Below, in pieces: positions 1-6,474 of a DNA stretch of 19,827 bases. The notes below the pieces were generated by a model. That model was not told the origin of the DNA and made no database searches. It saw only the letters and a list, made by a program, of their open reading frames with translations. Position numbers and translations under genes: made by a program. The stretch spans positions 1-19,827 of the forward strand of contig JAQGGY010000041.1 of the NCBI GenBank assembly GCA_028289095.1, in the 5' to 3' direction. How positions within the stretch are numbered: the first letter of the stretch is position 1; each line of letters starts with the position of its first letter. The stretch is from Candidatus Saccharimonadota bacterium. Its GTDB lineage: Bacteria; Patescibacteriota; Saccharimonadia; Saccharimonadales; Saccharimonadaceae.

Positions 1-776
1 AGCTGCTTGATTAATGGTTCCATCATTGAGCGGACTGTTTCGCCGTCCTCGACGAATGACATTTCAAGGTCTAATTGGTAAAAATCACCATACAAACGGT
101 CGGCGCGAGGATCTTCGTCGCGGAAACAAGTTGCGATTTGATAATAGCGCGACACACCGCCAACCATTAGAAGTTGTTTGAACTGCTGAGGAGCCTGTGG
201 CAAGGCGTAAAAGCTGCCTGGATGCACACGAGATGGTACCAGAAAATCACGAGCACCTTCGGGGCTGGAATTGGCCAGGATCGGCGTCGTAACTTCGATA
301 AATTCGTTTAATTCCATGTAATTGCGCAGGACTTTGTAATAGGCTGCACGCTTTTTCAACGTTTCCTGCATTTTTGCGCGGCGTAAATCCAGATAACGAT
401 ACTTCAGACGCAGCTCTTCGCTCGCCTGGGCGCTGTCGCTATGAACTTGGATTGGCAGTGGTTCAGATCGGTTCAGAACGCGCAGTTCGCTGACAACAAC
501 TTCGATGCTGCCTGTTGCAATATTAGGATTTTTCAACGCATCGTCGCGCTCTTTGACTGCACCGTCAACGGCGATAACAAACTCGTCACGTAATTGTTCA
601 GCATGTGCGAATGCATGGGCATGTTCGGGCTGAATTACCAATTGAATAATGCCGGTGTGATCACGTAAATCAATAAAAATAAGACCGCCGTGATCGCGAC
701 GTGAATGCACCCAACCACTAACACTGGCTGTTTGTCCGGTCATGCCGGCGAGTTCTCGTACTAATGTTCTTGTCAT
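1..776 (-). CDS. aspS: Aspartate--tRNA ligase, N-terminal part (runs off the window start)
   Basis: Charges tRNA-Asp (possibly also tRNA-Asn) with aspartate in the cytoplasm. About 258 residues are present, read from ATG at 774-776; the rest lies before base 1. The N-terminal OB-fold anticodon-binding domain shows the family signature GWVHSRRDHGGLIFIDLRD around residue 20. The class II catalytic core follows, with the KYRYLDLRR segment and motif 2 (ATCFRDEDPRADR). After motif 2 this protein reads RLYGDFYQLDLEMSF where typical bacterial enzymes have RQPEFTQ(I/L)D, so the loop is one residue longer and different; the functional effect is unknown. A GAGGA ribosome site sits five bases before ATG. 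The start is 35 nt past the stop of the CBS gene on the same strand, so the two are probably co-transcribed. Identification is secure. Confidence 0.96.
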   Translation of the reverse strand, partial: MTRTLVRELAGMTGQTASVSGWVHSRRDHGGLIFIDLRDHTGIIQLVIQPEHAHAFAHAEQLRDEFVIAVDGAVKERDDALKNPNIATGSIEVVVSELRVLNRSEPLPIQVHSDSAQASEELRLKYRYLDLRRAKMQETLKKRAAYYKVLRNYMELNEFIEVTTPILANSSPEGARDFLVPSRVHPGSFYALPQAPQQFKQLLMVGGVSRYYQIATCFRDEDPRADRLYGDFYQLDLEMSFVEDGETVRSMMEPLIKQ

Positions 777-811
777 ATTATCCTCATTTTACCACTGTCA
801 CCTCTATAAGA

Positions 812-1828
812 CTAGACGTCTTCGCGACGATTTGGCCGATTAGTGTTTCGCATGTTCCGACCAGCAACCCGGTGAATGTCACTATGGGCGTCAAATTCAT
901 CAACAATTTTCCGCCCAATCAGTGCCTCTATTGTGTCTTCCAGACTGACGATACCAACCGTTTCTTGGTCTTCGTTGACGACAATAAACAGATGGTGATA
1001 GGTGCGTAAAAATGCCATTAGTGCATGATGCAAGGTTTGGTCTTGATGGATGTAAAAGACGCGCGGCTCCATGGCTTTTTCGGCAGTGACAGAACGTTTC
1101 GTATCTAGGCTAAGTAGGTCACGAACATGCAGCACACCGATGACGTGGTCAATATCTTTGTCGATGACAGGAAAACGAGTATGTCCTGTTTTATGCAAAT
1201 CATCTAATACTAACGGACCAAGCATTTCCTTGGCGCCAATCGTATCGATCATACCGCGGGGTCGCATAATTTCGCTGACTTTTCTGCTAGAAAACTGCAG
1301 TCCATGGATCATTAATGATTTTTCATCTGGCGTCAGGATACGGTTCGATTGGGTGATTAAATGGAGTAATTCCTCGCGCGATTCTAGGCGCGCTTCCCTG
1401 CTAAGGGCCACTGTCGGGTGGCGAAGGGTGCGAAATAACTTTGGGTGGTTTTGAATTAGAGTAAGCAGTGCCTGTTCTGAATGACGATAGACCCGCTGTG
1501 ATTGCTGATGCACCGGGCTAAGCCGAGCAACCGCACCGTAGATAATGGCGACAAAAAGTGCCAACAGCACGCCGATAAGCATACCAAACCATGCGATTGA
1601 TAGAATCGTCAGCAGTACCAACAGGACTGCGACTGCTATATGTTTGAACGAAATAATATCTACTAATAATTTTTCACGGTGCGCTGTAGTCACTGCCGCA
1701 GGCTCGCCGCTTTTTTGACGGCGCTCTAATTCAAAGCGACTTAGTCCGCTGCGTTTTGGCTCGAACCCACTGACAATCAACAGAAGGGCAAAAATGACAA
1801 CGATTGCAAATACCATGAGTACTATCAT
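812..1828 (-). CDS. CBS-domain membrane protein, CorC/CNNM (hemolysin-like) family
   Basis: A 338-residue integral membrane protein. An N-terminal hydrophobic helix (about 1-21) and a hydrophobic pair (about 62-104) precede a cytosolic part with two CBS motifs (about 187-245 and 254-310). The junction EIMRPR, the HTRFPV segment, GVLHVRDLL and the closing GIVSLEDTIEALIGRKIVDE are diagnostic of the CorC/CNNM/hemolysin-C group, linked in other bacteria to magnesium or cobalt export. The membrane part is shorter than a full DUF21 domain and I see no extended CorC_HlyC C-terminal domain, so transport cannot be assumed; CBS pairs commonly sense adenine nucleotides. A second ATG lies four codons downstream. 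It lies just upstream of aspS on the same strand, a positional link only. Confidence 0.85.
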   Translation of the reverse strand: MIVLMVFAIVVIFALLLIVSGFEPKRSGLSRFELERRQKSGEPAAVTTAHREKLLVDIISFKHIAVAVLLVLLTILSIAWFGMLIGVLLALFVAIIYGAVARLSPVHQQSQRVYRHSEQALLTLIQNHPKLFRTLRHPTVALSREARLESREELLHLITQSNRILTPDEKSLMIHGLQFSSRKVSEIMRPRGMIDTIGAKEMLGPLVLDDLHKTGHTRFPVIDKDIDHVIGVLHVRDLLSLDTKRSVTAEKAMEPRVFYIHQDQTLHHALMAFLRTYHHLFIVVNEDQETVGIVSLEDTIEALIGRKIVDEFDAHSDIHRVAGRNMRNTNRPNRREDV

Positions 1829-1856
1829 ATATACCTATATTGTACCGCATATTTCC

Positions 1857-1885
1857 TTGCGGCGGCATAGCTTTTCCCCTACACT
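1857..1885 (+). promoter_or_regulatory. Probable promoter of the DsbA-like gene
   Basis: TTGCGG (1857-1862) and TACACT (1880-1885) are separated by 17 bp and lie 28 bp before the GTG start. A TATAAA at 1894-1899 is an alternative -10 but lacks a matching -35. The AAGGAG ribosome site is at 1901-1906. Confidence 0.4.
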
Positions 1886-1913
1886 TGAAACAGTATAAAA
1901 AAGGAGTTATCAA

Positions 1914-2618
1914 GTGAGTAAAAAAGCATGGATTATATTTGCGACAGTCTGCGTACTGTTACTTGGGTCGCTTGTCGCCTATTCAAATAGTAAAAAAGTA
2001 AACGTTGGCGAGGTTGATGCTAATAAAATTCAAACCACCAGCGAAGCATCGGGTAACATTGCTGATCATGTTTTTGGCAAGCCAGACAGCAAAGTCGTGT
2101 TGGTAGAATACGGCGACTTCCAGTGCCCAGGGTGCGGCGGTATGCATCCGACCGTCAAATCAGTGACCGAAAAATACAAAGGTCAACTGACATTTGTATT
2201 TCGCAACTTCCCACTGACACAAATTCATCCAAACGCATTAGTTGCCGCAGCCGCCGCTGAAGCAGCTGGTCTGCAAGGAAAATATTGGGAAATGCACAAT
2301 GCATTATTCGAAAAACAGGATGCATGGAAAAGTGCATCTGTCAAAAATCGCATTGATGTATTTACGCAATATGCAAAAGCACTAAATTTGGATGTCAACA
2401 AATTTGGAACTGATATCGCCAGTGAAAGTGTTACCAAGAAAATTAATTACGACTTAGCAATAGGCAAGAAAATTAATGTGAGTAGTACGCCTACATTCGT
2501 CCTAAACGGCAAGATGCTGACACAAGACGAATGGGGCGATCCGGCAAAATTTGAAGCACTTATCGTTGCTCAGCTAAAACAGAATGGCATTGCCCTTCCC
2601 GGCGACACCAAAGAATAG
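1914..2618 (+). CDS. DsbA-like membrane-anchored thiol-disulfide oxidoreductase
   Basis: A 234-residue protein with an N-terminal signal anchor (residues 5-23, after MSKK) and an extracytoplasmic thioredoxin-like DsbA domain. The redox motif is CPGC in the context EYGDFQCPGCGGMHP, followed by FVFRNFPL and, near the C-terminus, the cis-proline segment SSTPTFVLNG. These are marks of the DsbA/BdbD group that forms disulfide bonds in exported proteins. Translation starts at GTG 1914, chosen because AAGGAG lies seven bases upstream and the next codons (SKKAW) begin a normal signal anchor. It is monocistronic, divergent from the CBS gene, and closes at a strong terminator. Likely clients are exported proteins such as those encoded further along, an inference only. 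Recycling by a VKOR or DsbB partner is not visible here. Confidence 0.93.
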   Translation: MSKKAWIIFATVCVLLLGSLVAYSNSKKVNVGEVDANKIQTTSEASGNIADHVFGKPDSKVVLVEYGDFQCPGCGGMHPTVKSVTEKYKGQLTFVFRNFPLTQIHPNALVAAAAAEAAGLQGKYWEMHNALFEKQDAWKSASVKNRIDVFTQYAKALNLDVNKFGTDIASESVTKKINYDLAIGKKINVSSTPTFVLNGKMLTQDEWGDPAKFEALIVAQLKQNGIALPGDTKE

Positions 2619-2632
2619 ATAGCTATGGATAT

Positions 2633-2665
2633 AAAAAAGTACCCTCGACTGAAGGGTACTTTTTT
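2633..2665. terminator. Bidirectional intrinsic terminator
   Basis: Stem GTACCCT (2639-2645) / AGGGTAC (2653-2659) is flanked by A6 on the left and T6 on the right, so it works in both directions. It serves the convergent DsbA-like gene and the drug-exporter gene, whose stops lie on either side. Confidence 0.92.
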
Positions 2666-2676
2666 ATATAGTGGCA

Positions 2677-4374
2677 TTATATTTCGCCGGGAGTCTCAGC
2701 TGGTGACGCCGCATAGAGCGGACGCTCTTTTAATGCGATGACGAGGACTAGAGCAGTGAACATCATCGTCGACGTAATAATAAAGATCGTGTGGAGACTC
2801 TTTGAGAATGCGTTAACTAGTTTTGTACTGTAAGCATTTTGCTTGGCCATGAAGTCCTGCTGCAATTGTTGCTTGGCGGGAGCCGGCAGTGCGACACTCG
2901 TCATACTTTTCGTAAAGCCGTCATTTATTTTTTGTTTAGTTGTCGGCATATTTAACGAAAGCAGCGTGTTTGTGTCATTAGGATTCGCGATGAACTGGCT
3001 AGCTGCCGGGGATTGCTTGAGTGTTTGAATATAGGCGTCCTGACGCATATCACCAAGGTTATTGCCAATGCCCAAGGTAAGCATACTACCAAAGACTGCA
3101 ACGCCAATTGTTGAACCTAGCCCGCGGAATAACTGACTGGAACTTGTAGCCACACCTAGGTCTTTTTGCTCGAATTCATTTTGAATCGCAATGTTCATCA
3201 GGGGCATTGCTGCACCGATACCAGCGCCGACAAAGAAGATGATGATAGCTTCATGAATATACGTACTCGTTGGCGTCAGTGTCACTAGTGAACCAATCGC
3301 CAGCCCAGCTACGATAAATCCCCCCACCATGAAGCGTTTATATTTACCATATTTTGAAACCAACTGTCCGGTAGTAATACTGACTAACATAAGTCCCGCA
3401 ATCATTGGCAATAGCATCAGGCCTGAGGTCGTAGGTCCTGCACCGTATACTTGTTGGTTGAACTGAGTTAAATACAGGATCGACCCAATCATCGCTGCAC
3501 CAACAAAGGTAGCAATGCCCGATAGGATCAAGAAATTACGGTTTTTAAAGAACGCCAGGTCAAGGATCGGTTCTTTGGAGCGCCGCTCGACAAAGATGAA
3601 AGCGGCAGTTGCAAGAACAACGATCGTTGCCATAATGACGCGAAGGGTCGCCAGACTCATACCTGTGCTTGTTAACAAGTCGGCAAAGATTCGGTCAGTA
3701 TTATCAACGGCCAAAACAAGTGTCGCCAGCGCCAAGGCCAGTAAAGCTGCGCCCCAGTAATCAACACGGGGCTTATTCTCGTGCTTGAGTGTCGGACAGT
3801 AAATGGCAATCACGATAAACGCGGCAATCGCAATTGGCACATTAATATAGAATGTCCAACGCCAATCGGTCGTCAGGCCGAGAATCGAATGTGATTCCGT
3901 CAAAAAGCCACCTAGGAGCGGGCCGACTACCGATGACACGCCAAAGACCGCCCCAATCATACCCTGCCAGCGACCACGTTCACGTGCCGCAAACAAGTCA
4001 CCGATAATCGTAAATGCGTTGGCTGTAATAATACCACCTCCTATACCTTGGACGGCGCGCCAGATGATTAACTGGTTAATATCACCGGCCAGGCCACTAA
4101 AGAGTGAGCCTAGTGCAAAAATCGTGACTCCGACAAGGAGGAGGGTGCGACGACCGAACATGTCGGATAATTTGCCCGCAATCGGCGTCGTAATGGTCGT
4201 CGTAATAAGGTAAGCTGTCACCACCCAGCTTAGCGCAGAGAAAGCATTAAAGTCTTCGACGATCTTTCCAAGTGCAGTAGAAATAATCGTCTGGTCGAGC
4301 GCTACTAAAAATAAGCTGGCCATGACCGATATCATAATAATAACTTTTTTTCGTAAATCTAAATGATGGTTCAT
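2677..4374 (-). CDS. MFS drug exporter, DHA2 family (14 TM, EmrB/QacA type)
   Basis: A 565-residue proton-coupled exporter of the drug:H+ antiporter-2 family. Motif D1 appears as LDQTIISTALGKI (residues 26-38), motif A as GKLSDMFGRR (67-76), and motif C as GPLLGGF (from 151). The DWRWTFYINVPI segment (about 170-181) is characteristic of DHA2 transporters. A hydrophilic extracytoplasmic stretch (about 450-530) lies before the last membrane helix, as is usual for EmrB/QacA-type proteins. Substrate cannot be read from sequence. It starts 9 bp after the stop of the AbrB-type regulator on the same strand, so the pair is almost certainly one operon in which the regulator sets exporter expression. 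The transcript ends at the terminator at 2633-2665. Confidence 0.95.
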   Translation of the reverse strand: MNHHLDLRKKVIIMISVMASLFLVALDQTIISTALGKIVEDFNAFSALSWVVTAYLITTTITTPIAGKLSDMFGRRTLLLVGVTIFALGSLFSGLAGDINQLIIWRAVQGIGGGIITANAFTIIGDLFAARERGRWQGMIGAVFGVSSVVGPLLGGFLTESHSILGLTTDWRWTFYINVPIAIAAFIVIAIYCPTLKHENKPRVDYWGAALLALALATLVLAVDNTDRIFADLLTSTGMSLATLRVIMATIVVLATAAFIFVERRSKEPILDLAFFKNRNFLILSGIATFVGAAMIGSILYLTQFNQQVYGAGPTTSGLMLLPMIAGLMLVSITTGQLVSKYGKYKRFMVGGFIVAGLAIGSLVTLTPTSTYIHEAIIIFFVGAGIGAAMPLMNIAIQNEFEQKDLGVATSSSQLFRGLGSTIGVAVFGSMLTLGIGNNLGDMRQDAYIQTLKQSPAASQFIANPNDTNTLLSLNMPTTKQKINDGFTKSMTSVALPAPAKQQLQQDFMAKQNAYSTKLVNAFSKSLHTIFIITSTMMFTALVLVIALKERPLYAASPAETPGEI

Positions 4375-4383
4375 ACCCGTTTA

Positions 4384-4632
4384 TTATTCCTTTTTGTTTG
4401 CTTTTGGAATGTCGAGCACCCCTTTATATAATTCAATATTGTCACTGAGTTGTTCAATTATAGAACGCAGTTGCTCTTCTTGGATCAAACCGATCCACTT
4501 ACCTTCCTTTGAACCGACAACATACAGTCGATCACCCGTTTCTATTCCTAGAATTTCTCGCGCATCGGCCGGGATGACTACTTGCCCTTTTGTACCTACC
4601 GTAGCCGTGCCATATAATTTCTTATCTTTCAT
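4384..4632 (-). CDS. AbrB/SpoVT-type transcriptional regulator
   Basis: An 82-residue swapped-hairpin DNA-binding protein. The AbrB domain is clear in the first half: YGTATVGTKGQVVIPADAREILGIETGDRLYVV, with the TKGQVVIP hallmark. The second half is helical and charged, probably for oligomerisation. An upstream in-frame ATG at 4671 would add 13 residues, but I prefer the ATG at 4630-4632. It directly follows AAAAGGAG, and the likely transcription start falls at about 4671, so the longer form would have no leader or ribosome site. It is the first gene of the operon with the DHA2 exporter. Three direct repeats overlap its promoter, which fits autoregulation, a common habit of AbrB-family proteins. 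The specific ligand or signal is unknown. Confidence 0.9.
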   Translation of the reverse strand: MKDKKLYGTATVGTKGQVVIPADAREILGIETGDRLYVVGSKEGKWIGLIQEEQLRSIIEQLSDNIELYKGVLDIPKANKKE

Positions 4633-4677
4633 TCCACTCCTTTTCACACATACAAAATGTGCGTTACTCATTTGTTA

Positions 4678-4707
4678 ATTGTACCAAAAGTATGAAAAGT
4701 ATGTCAA
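4678..4707 (-). promoter_or_regulatory. Promoter of the AbrB-exporter operon
   Basis: On the minus strand a perfect -35 TTGACA (4702-4707) and a -10 TACAAT (4678-4683) are 18 bp apart, giving a predicted transcription start near 4671. This is the best consensus promoter in the window, so the operon is probably held down by a repressor. Confidence 0.75.
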
Positions 4708-4712
4708 GTATG
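4686..4712. repeat. Three tandem 9-bp repeats over the promoter (candidate AbrB operator)
   Basis: AAAAGTATG (4686-4694), AAAAGTATG (4695-4703) and TCAAGTATG (4704-4712) lie head to tail with a 9-bp period and fill the spacer and -35 of the AbrB-exporter promoter. The last copy covers the -35. Direct repeats over a strong promoter suggest cooperative binding by a repressor, most simply the AbrB-type protein itself. Confidence 0.6.
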
Positions 4713-4729
4713 ACGCGTGATCCAAATTA

Positions 4730-4757
4730 AAAACACCTCGGTGCCTTGAGGTGTTTT
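4730..4757 (-). terminator. Intrinsic terminator after the corA operon
   Basis: Stem AACACCTC (4732-4739) / GAGGTGTT (4748-4755) with an 8-nt loop and A/T runs outside both arms. On the minus strand it ends in TTTTT and closes the transcript coming from corA. Its right arm touches the stop codon of the broken small gene at 4756-5037. Confidence 0.85.
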
Positions 4758-5037
4758 ATTGTTTTATTTGAAATCGTTTGACGGATTTCGGGGTGAACAC
4801 ACGTTCTAATGTGCGATATACAGTTGCCACTCGGCAGGCACCACATCCACTGCAATCTTTTTGCTTCGTGATGAAACAAAAGTGATAGCTATAGGCATGG
4901 GTTTTGGGTACTCCTTGTACTATCTACAGCCTTGCGTACTTCGACCTTTAAATTAAAATTTTCGTGTTTTTGACGCAAGACACATAACGTATAGTACCAG
5001 TCGCACGCTGGGTCGTCAAGATTGGCGTGATTTCCAT
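4756..5037 (-). pseudogene. Broken or frameshifted small gene (about 92 aa if restored), unknown family
   Basis: From ATG at 5035-5037 one frame reads MEITPILTTQRATGTIRYVSC and then hits TAA and TAG. The same frame resumes and ends in FCFITKQKDCSGCGACR, followed by about 24 further residues to TAA at 4756-4758, directly at the terminator. Between the two stops, a second frame carries VEVRKAVDSTRST. One extra A in the A5 run at 4967-4971 and one base fewer around 4906-4908 would join the pieces into a continuous protein of about 92 residues with a C-x2-C-x2-C cluster that could bind metal. It starts 18 nt after corA, preceded by AAGAG, so it looks like the second gene of that operon. Either the gene has decayed or the sequence has two homopolymer errors. 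I do not recognise the family, and chance open frames remain possible. Confidence 0.45.
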
Positions 5038-5055
5038 CACGCTCTTGTTTATATA

Positions 5056-5979
5056 TTAGAAGACTTTGAAGCGCTTTGCAAGCAGATAAACAGCGAAAGT
5101 AATGATAACTGTAAATATTACAATGGATGCATATGCCCACGGCTGGTCCGTCAGTGGCAAGGCCACATTCATCCCGAACATTCCGTAAAATAAGTTTGGC
5201 AATGCAATCAGCACAGTTAACACCGTCAGTGTCTTCATACGTTGATTCAAAACATTATTAGCGATCGTGCCGTAGGCGTTACGGATACTAGTAATCGTTT
5301 GGTTATGGTTGTCGATCGATACAAGCAACTGCCGGATATAAAGCAAGATATCTTCAATTGATTCTTTGTCGCCCTTATCTTGCAAGGTATCCCGCAGGCG
5401 CTCGGCGACAACCAGCATGCCGCTCAAGTTCATCCGATATTCGTTTAGGTTATCTTCGACAGTGACAAATGTAATAAAATCTTGGTTCGTGACCTCGTGT
5501 GTACGTAGACGTCGCCCTGTATTAAAGATGTAACGGGCAGTCCGGTGCATCAGCTCTTCATATTCACTAACTACTGTTGCAAACAGACTCAATAGCAAGC
5601 TGGTCGTCGTCACCCCGTGCTGTGTGGTTAGAACTGGTGTGGCGAGCTTGTAATCAGTCATCGACGCGATAGACACGTTTGCGAACACTGTACCTTTGAC
5701 GGCTAGTAGGACAGGCGTTGTCACCACCTGGCCATGCTTGCCGCGCTGTGCGGTGCGTACAAAGACGTACAGGCCATCATCATGCGACTCGACACGTGGA
5801 AGCTCGTTAATATCTAGAACGTCGCGCAGCACATTAAAATTCATATCATAAGTAGTAGACAATAGGCGTAATTCTGCCTCGTCCACCCCTTCCCCGTGAA
5901 TCCAAACATTTTCATCAGGAGGAGTCGCTACCAGTTGGTAGGATTCTCCGTCACTGCGTTTGACGTAATACTTTAACAT
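5056..5979 (-). CDS. corA: CorA-type magnesium transporter
   Basis: A 307-residue CorA-family channel for Mg2+ (possibly Co2+/Ni2+) in the cytoplasmic membrane. A large soluble N-terminal domain (1 to about 245) is followed by two C-terminal membrane helices (about 250-268 and 283-301). The family signature GMN is at 269-271 in the context LFYGMFGMNV, just after the first helix. The acidic loop usual before helix 2 is weak here (PLTDQPWA). Length matches the usual 300-320 residues. No ribosome site precedes the ATG. Instead a TATACT hexamer ends 8 nt before it, so the mRNA is probably leaderless. A probable broken gene follows on the same transcript. Confidence 0.93.
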   Translation of the reverse strand: MLKYYVKRSDGESYQLVATPPDENVWIHGEGVDEAELRLLSTTYDMNFNVLRDVLDINELPRVESHDDGLYVFVRTAQRGKHGQVVTTPVLLAVKGTVFANVSIASMTDYKLATPVLTTQHGVTTTSLLLSLFATVVSEYEELMHRTARYIFNTGRRLRTHEVTNQDFITFVTVEDNLNEYRMNLSGMLVVAERLRDTLQDKGDKESIEDILLYIRQLLVSIDNHNQTITSIRNAYGTIANNVLNQRMKTLTVLTVLIALPNLFYGMFGMNVALPLTDQPWAYASIVIFTVIITFAVYLLAKRFKVF

Positions 5980-5987
5980 ACATAAGC

Positions 5988-5993
5988 AGTATA
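5988..5993 (-). promoter_or_regulatory. -10 box of corA, placed for a leaderless mRNA
   Basis: TATACT on the minus strand lies 8 nt from the corA ATG, so the predicted start of transcription is at or next to the start codon. A weak -35 (TAGTCA, 6011-6016) is 17 bp upstream. Confidence 0.5.
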
Positions 5994-6031
5994 GCCTGTT
6001 TTCAAATCTTTGACTACGGCAATACTAGGCA

Positions 6032-6062
6032 CAAAAAAAGCGGTAAAGTCCTCCTTTACCGC
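6032..6062 (-). terminator. Intrinsic terminator after the 56-aa gene
   Basis: A perfect 9-bp stem GCGGTAAAG (6040-6048) / CTTTACCGC (6054-6062) with a 5-nt loop. On the minus strand it is followed directly by seven T residues, so it ends the transcript of the gene at 6117-6287. Confidence 0.93.
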
Positions 6063-6116
6063 AACGCTTGTATGGCTATCAATTCTCGTACGATTGACAC
6101 CCTATTATGACGTGAT

Positions 6117-6287
6117 CTAGTGTGCTTTCATAATTCTTGTCGTACCAAACATCCGTAGCGACAACGTTGGCATGCTAATAGTTTTGCTATCGCGGTGCTT
6201 GACGTTTAACTCTGGATATTTTTGCATTTTCTTGGTCAAAAATGTATGAATCCGCTGATCTAGTTCTTGATCGTTATAATTTGTCAT
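6117..6287 (-). CDS. Small soluble YPEL-motif protein, copy A (56 aa, unknown function)
   Basis: A 56-residue hydrophilic protein without signal or membrane segment. Its first half is related to the protein at 19249-19431: aligned from Met1 without gaps, 12 of the first 27 residues match, including Y4, L9-D10, I13, F16, K19-K20 and YPEL (24-27). That half is probably helical, with a basic, serine-rich tail. The ATG at 6285-6287 is chosen because GGAGG lies seven bases upstream and because the paralogue starts at the same point; an ATG at 6317 would add ten residues that the paralogue lacks. The gene is divergent from the Crp/Fnr-type regulator. Its promoter carries two Crp-type dyads, and a strong terminator follows. 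I do not recognise the family; a small regulatory or adaptor role is a guess. Confidence 0.75.
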   Translation of the reverse strand: MTNYNDQELDQRIHTFLTKKMQKYPELNVKHRDSKTISMPTLSLRMFGTTRIMKAH

Positions 6288-6360
6288 CTCGCACCCCTCC
6301 AACTTTAATAAGTTCATTTGTTATTCCCTCCCACGATGCTCTCTTACGTGGTTAGTATTA

Positions 6361-6366
6361 ACTATA
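6361..6366 (-). promoter_or_regulatory. -10 box of the 56-aa gene
   Basis: TATAGT on the minus strand, with a predicted transcription start near 6354. There is no clear -35; a Crp-type dyad occupies that place. The paralogous gene at 19249-19431 has the same TATAGT hexamer followed by TTA-A/G-TA. Confidence 0.55.
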
Positions 6367-6387
6367 ATGCTCATGGCTCGTACGCAA

Positions 6388-6426
6388 TGTAATCATCCTT
6401 ACATATATGCTGTTATAATTTTCACA
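6388..6426. promoter_or_regulatory. Two tandem Crp/Fnr-type operators between the 56-aa gene and the regulator gene
   Basis: Site 1 is TGTAA-TCATCC-TTACA (6388-6403), a perfect dyad. Site 2 is TGTTA-TAATTT-TCACA (6411-6426), one base off in the left arm. They begin 23 bp apart. Relative to the minus-strand TATAGT at 6361-6366 they are centred near -41.5 and -64.5, a tandem activator layout. Site 2 also overlaps a plausible -35 (TTTTCA, 6419-6424) of the divergent regulator gene, so binding could repress the regulator itself. Confidence 0.65.
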
Positions 6427-6447
6427 TTTCATATTTCGTAGTATGAT
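6419..6447 (+). promoter_or_regulatory. Possible promoter of the Crp/Fnr-type gene
   Basis: TTTTCA (6419-6424) and TATGAT (6442-6447) are 17 bp apart. A competing extended -10, TGTTATAAT, lies at 6411-6419. Either one overlaps or abuts the tandem operators, so autoregulation is likely whichever is used. Confidence 0.35.
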
Positions 6448-6474
6448 AGATAGAGGTAAGAGAGTAAAAAAATT

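Noticed and set aside
4704..4758. Possible small RNA between the AbrB promoter and the terminator
   Set aside because: No plus-strand promoter is visible, and the terminator is explained by the corA transcript.
4889..5140. An 83-codon minus-strand frame starting inside corA
   Set aside because: Its ATG lies within corA with no ribosome site. Only its second half reads like protein, and that part is better explained as the middle of the frameshifted gene at 4756-5037.
6288..6317. Longer start for the 56-aa protein
   Set aside because: The paralogue lacks the extra ten residues, and the GGAGG site belongs to the ATG at 6287.
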